DNA of 7,096 bases, taken from NCBI GenBank assembly GCA_030043495.1, contig JASHXO010000099.1, positions 1-7,096 of the forward strand, given 5' to 3'. How positions within the stretch are numbered: position 1 is the first letter of the stretch; each line of letters starts with the position of its first letter. Under the pieces are notes generated by a model, which made no database searches, was not told where the DNA came from, and was given only the letters and a program-made list of their open reading frames with translations. A program made the position numbers and the translations under genes. Positions 4,780 through 7,096 of this stretch are shown in pieces. The DNA comes from Candidatus Rhabdochlamydia sp. (GTDB lineage Bacteria; Chlamydiota; Chlamydiia; Chlamydiales; Rhabdochlamydiaceae).

Positions 4780-7001
4780 ACCTTTTTACAATCGCTGAAG
4801 TTATCCTCGATGATGCTTTAGATAGATCGCTCGATTATCACATTCCAAAGGAACTGATTGGAAAAGTCCATGCAGGTTCACGGGTAAAAATTCCCGTGCG
4901 TAAATCTCATCGGCAGGGGACGGTTGTCGGTATTAAGGAACACAGTCCGTTAACTCAACTGCAGGAGATCGCTGAGGTTCTTTCCGACAAAGCCTATATC
5001 ACAGGAGAACTATTTCGTCTTGCGGAGTGGATTTCGGAATATTATTGCACTCCCTTGCGCAAAGTCTTAAAAACAATCCTCCCTTCAAGTGTCAGAGGAA
5101 AGGCTAAAGCCAAAGAACAATTGTTGATCAAACCCGCTTTGTCGATCAACCAACTCGCATCCGTTTGCGATGAATTGAGAAGAACCCATCCAACACAAGC
5201 ATTAGCTCTTGACACTGTTTTAAAATTCTCCAAAGGGATTTTACTGACAAAACTCTTAGAAACAGCGAAAATCTCACGCAGCCCGATTGAAAGTCTGATC
5301 AAAAAAAAGATCTTGCTCTGTCAAAAAATACAGATCGACCGTTCTCCCTTAAGCGATGAAGAATATTTTCCAACAAAGCCCAAAATATTAAACGACGAGC
5401 AACAAGAAACTTTAGAAAAGATTAAAACCAGTTTAGACGAGCATCGTTTTGAAGTGCGCCTGATCCATGGTGTGACAGGAAGCGGCAAAACGGAGATTTA
5501 TCTGCAGGCTATAGAGCACGCCCTCCGTTTAAACAAAGGAGTATTATTCCAGGTTCCTGAAATTGCTCTCACTTCGCAAATGATCGAACGTTTGAAGAGC
5601 CGTTTTCAGAATAAAATTGCCATATTGCATTATCGCCTTTCCCAAGGAGAGCGGCACGATGCTTGGCATCAAATTCGCGATGGCAAAGCAAGCATCGCGA
5701 TTGGCGCTCGATCTGCCATTTTTAGTCCATTGCAGAACCTTGGACTGATTATCGTCGATGAAGAACATGAAGCTTCCTATAAACAGTCAGAAGAAACTCC
5801 TGCTTATCACGCTCGCGATGTGGCTGTCATGCGCGGTAAACTTGTCAACGCAACGGTCATTCTCGGAAGCGCAACGCCCAGTGTAGAAAGCTACTACAAT
5901 GTGAAAAAAGGCAAATACCAGCTGAGTATTTTAAAAAACCGCGCAGACAGCGCAGCAATGCCCAACGTCACTGTCGTTGACATGAAAGCTGAATTTGGAA
6001 AAGCAAAAGGATTTACACTTTTTTCTGATTACTTGCTAGCAGCAATCAAACAACGCATCGAGATTGGAGAGCAAGTCCTCCTCTTCCTAAATCGCCGTGG
6101 TTATCATACTGCGCAAATGTGTCTCAGCTGCATGCATACTTTACAATGTTCCCACTGCGATGTGAACCTCACTTTCCATCTTGGCGACAACGTGCTCGCT
6201 TGCCATCTGTGCGATCAGCGCCTTTCCCCGCCTCCTCGCAAATGCCCTAAATGTAAAATAGAGGGCAGCCTAAAATTCAAAGGAGCTGGGACGGAAATGG
6301 TCGAACGCGCTTTGCACGCCGTTCTGCCCGAGATCAGAACTTTGAGGCTTGATGCAGACACGACGCGCCATAAAGGAAGCCATGAGCTTCTATTCAAACA
6401 ATTCCGCGCAGGAAAAGCTGATGTCCTGATCGGCACGCAAATGATTGCCAAAGGATTGCACTTCCCCCAGGTCACGCTCGTGGGAGTTCTCAATGCGGAT
6501 GGCAATCTGCAAGTCCCTGATTTCCGCGCTTCTGAGACCGTGTTCCAGCTGCTAACTCAGGTAGCTGGCAGATCAGGACGGGGCAGTTTAAGCGGAGAGG
6601 TCATCATTCAAACCCATATGCCCGATCACAGCATCATCGAACTTGCCAAAGCGCAAGATTATGCAAGATTCTTTGAACAGGAAATTGCTGTACGAGAACT
6701 TTTTCATTATCCGCCCTTTACTCGCCTGATCAAGTTCACCTTCAGCGGTAAAAGTGCAGGAGTAGTTCAAAATGCTGCGACGGCTTTACGCGAACGACTG
6801 ATCCGGCAATTGCCTCCCCACTTTGCAATGCTCCCGATCGTGCCTTGCGGCCATGCCAAGGTCAAAGGAGATTTTCGCTTTCAATTTTTGATCAAAACAG
6901 AAAAATTAGGACGATTATTAATTCTTATTCAGTCCCTAGTAAAAAAAGAAGAGGATTGCCGTCTTTTTATCGACGTCGATCCTCTTTCGACTTTCTTTTG
7001 A
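4758..7001 (+). CDS. priA: Primosomal protein N' (replication restart DNA helicase PriA)
   Basis: PriA is a superfamily-2 3'-5' DNA helicase that recognises stalled forks and D-loops and reloads the replicative helicase. The protein is 747 residues, usual length. It has the 3'-DNA-binding domain (about 8-105, with LDRSLDYHIP and GSRVKIPVRKSHRQG), a winged-helix region (about 115-200), and helicase lobe 1 with Walker A GVTGSGKTEIYLQ (238-250), VPEIALTSQ (266-274) and DEEH (334-337) followed by SYKQ. Motif III is GSATP (370-374). Lobe 2 carries FLNRRGYH (443-450) interrupted by a zinc module with four CxxC pairs (C455/458, 464/467, 482/485, 496/499). Motifs GTQMIAKGLHFP (559-570) and QVAGRSGRG (601-609) follow. 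The C-terminal domain holds YPPF (651-654) and ends DVDPLSTFF. All key residues are intact. Oddities are LHYRLSQGER (290-299), where LHSxLSxxER is usual, and S606 where Ala is usual. The ATG overlaps orf258 by 22 nt. Confidence 0.98.
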   Translation: MSNAQEVNLFTIAEVILDDALDRSLDYHIPKELIGKVHAGSRVKIPVRKSHRQGTVVGIKEHSPLTQLQEIAEVLSDKAYITGELFRLAEWISEYYCTPLRKVLKTILPSSVRGKAKAKEQLLIKPALSINQLASVCDELRRTHPTQALALDTVLKFSKGILLTKLLETAKISRSPIESLIKKKILLCQKIQIDRSPLSDEEYFPTKPKILNDEQQETLEKIKTSLDEHRFEVRLIHGVTGSGKTEIYLQAIEHALRLNKGVLFQVPEIALTSQMIERLKSRFQNKIAILHYRLSQGERHDAWHQIRDGKASIAIGARSAIFSPLQNLGLIIVDEEHEASYKQSEETPAYHARDVAVMRGKLVNATVILGSATPSVESYYNVKKGKYQLSILKNRADSAAMPNVTVVDMKAEFGKAKGFTLFSDYLLAAIKQRIEIGEQVLLFLNRRGYHTAQMCLSCMHTLQCSHCDVNLTFHLGDNVLACHLCDQRLSPPPRKCPKCKIEGSLKFKGAGTEMVERALHAVLPEIRTLRLDADTTRHKGSHELLFKQFRAGKADVLIGTQMIAKGLHFPQVTLVGVLNADGNLQVPDFRASETVFQLLTQVAGRSGRGSLSGEVIIQTHMPDHSIIELAKAQDYARFFEQEIAVRELFHYPPFTRLIKFTFSGKSAGVVQNAATALRERLIRQLPPHFAMLPIVPCGHAKVKGDFRFQFLIKTEKLGRLLILIQSLVKKEEDCRLFIDVDPLSTFF
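6940..6987 (-). terminator. Intrinsic terminator of the convergent gene, embedded in the 3' end of priA
   Basis: On the minus strand AAGAGGAT (6986-6979) pairs with ATCCTCTT (6956-6949). Inside, a partly paired step is followed by CGTC/GACG (6975-6972 with 6963-6960) around an 8-nt A-rich loop. The stem is followed by C and seven Ts (6948-6941), a classic U tract. It starts 24 nt after the minus-strand stop at 7011. The whole element overlaps the last priA codons. On the plus strand the same fold gains a G-U pair and is followed by a looser T-rich run (CGACTTTCTTTTGA), so some two-way action is possible. Confidence 0.6.
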
Positions 7002-7010
7002 AGATGAGCG

Positions 7011-7096
7011 TTAAATACCATTGCTTTCGAATTTAGCAATGACAGTTTCCCACCATTCCTCCACCCCTTTTCTGAGCAACGACGTCCATTCTTCAA
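7011..7096 (-). CDS. C-terminal end of an unidentified protein converging on priA; cut by window edge
   Basis: On the minus strand one frame stays open from the right edge to a TAA at 7013-7011. It gives 27 residues, EEWTSLLRKGVEEWWETVIA followed by KFESNGI. The fragment is amphipathic and Trp/Glu-rich, and it looks like a real helical C-terminus. The 9-bp gap from the priA stop and a strong minus-strand terminator 24 nt further on support a real gene ending here. Another minus frame is also open across this short stretch, so the call rests on the terminator and the composition. No family can be named from so little. Confidence 0.5.
   Translation of the reverse strand, partial: EEWTSLLRKGVEEWWETVIAKFESNGI
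7019..7041 (+). terminator. Inverted repeat just past priA, possible terminator
   Basis: CATTGCT (7019-7025) and AGCAATG (7035-7041) form a perfect 7-bp stem with a 9-nt loop, 17 nt after the priA stop. It is followed by ACAGTTTCCC, which is a poor U tract. It could help end or stabilise the priA message. It lies inside the probable coding end of the convergent gene. Confidence 0.25.

Noticed and set aside
6969..6980. 12-bp palindrome ATCGACGTCGAT
   Set aside because: It encodes the conserved IDVD of the PriA C-terminus and part of it is already explained by the terminator stem; no sign of an operator.

Overview
The window looks like chromosomal core DNA from a bacterium of the phylum Chlamydiota. 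It is more likely an environmental (Waddlia- or Parachlamydia-like) lineage than Chlamydia itself. This rests on the gene set: sucC-sucD transcribed divergently from ftsY, an arrangement I recall from Chlamydia genomes but cannot check here. It also rests on several lineage-specific proteins I cannot place beside well-conserved housekeeping genes. The phylum call is an inference, not proof. There is no mobile element, CRISPR array, rRNA or tRNA.

Layout. (1) 1-1459, minus strand: a sucCD operon for succinyl-CoA synthetase, with complete sucC and the first 97 codons of sucD running off the left edge. (2) 1460-1588: a 129-bp divergent promoter region. (3) 1589-2527, plus: ftsY, the SRP-receptor GTPase, in a short form without a long acidic A domain. 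(4) 2534-3232, minus: an unrecognised 232-aa exported protein, convergent with ftsY across a 6-bp gap. (5) 3233-3401: a second divergent promoter region. (6) 3402-7001, plus: a tightly packed three-gene unit, orf202 - orf258 - priA, with overlaps of 8 and 22 nt. (7) 7011-7096, minus: the C-terminal 28 codons or so of a gene converging on priA. Its likely intrinsic terminator lies inside the last priA codons.

Functionally, sucCD supplies substrate-level phosphorylation in the TCA cycle, ftsY serves co-translational membrane targeting, and priA serves replication restart. The two genes co-transcribed with priA are unidentified. The C-terminal half of the second has the strand/helix pattern and terminal motif of the uracil-DNA-glycosylase-like fold, which also resembles the DNA polymerase III psi subunit. 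A role beside the replisome or PriA is therefore a reasonable hypothesis. That operon and the terminator buried in priA are the parts most worth a second look. No dramatic new system is visible.
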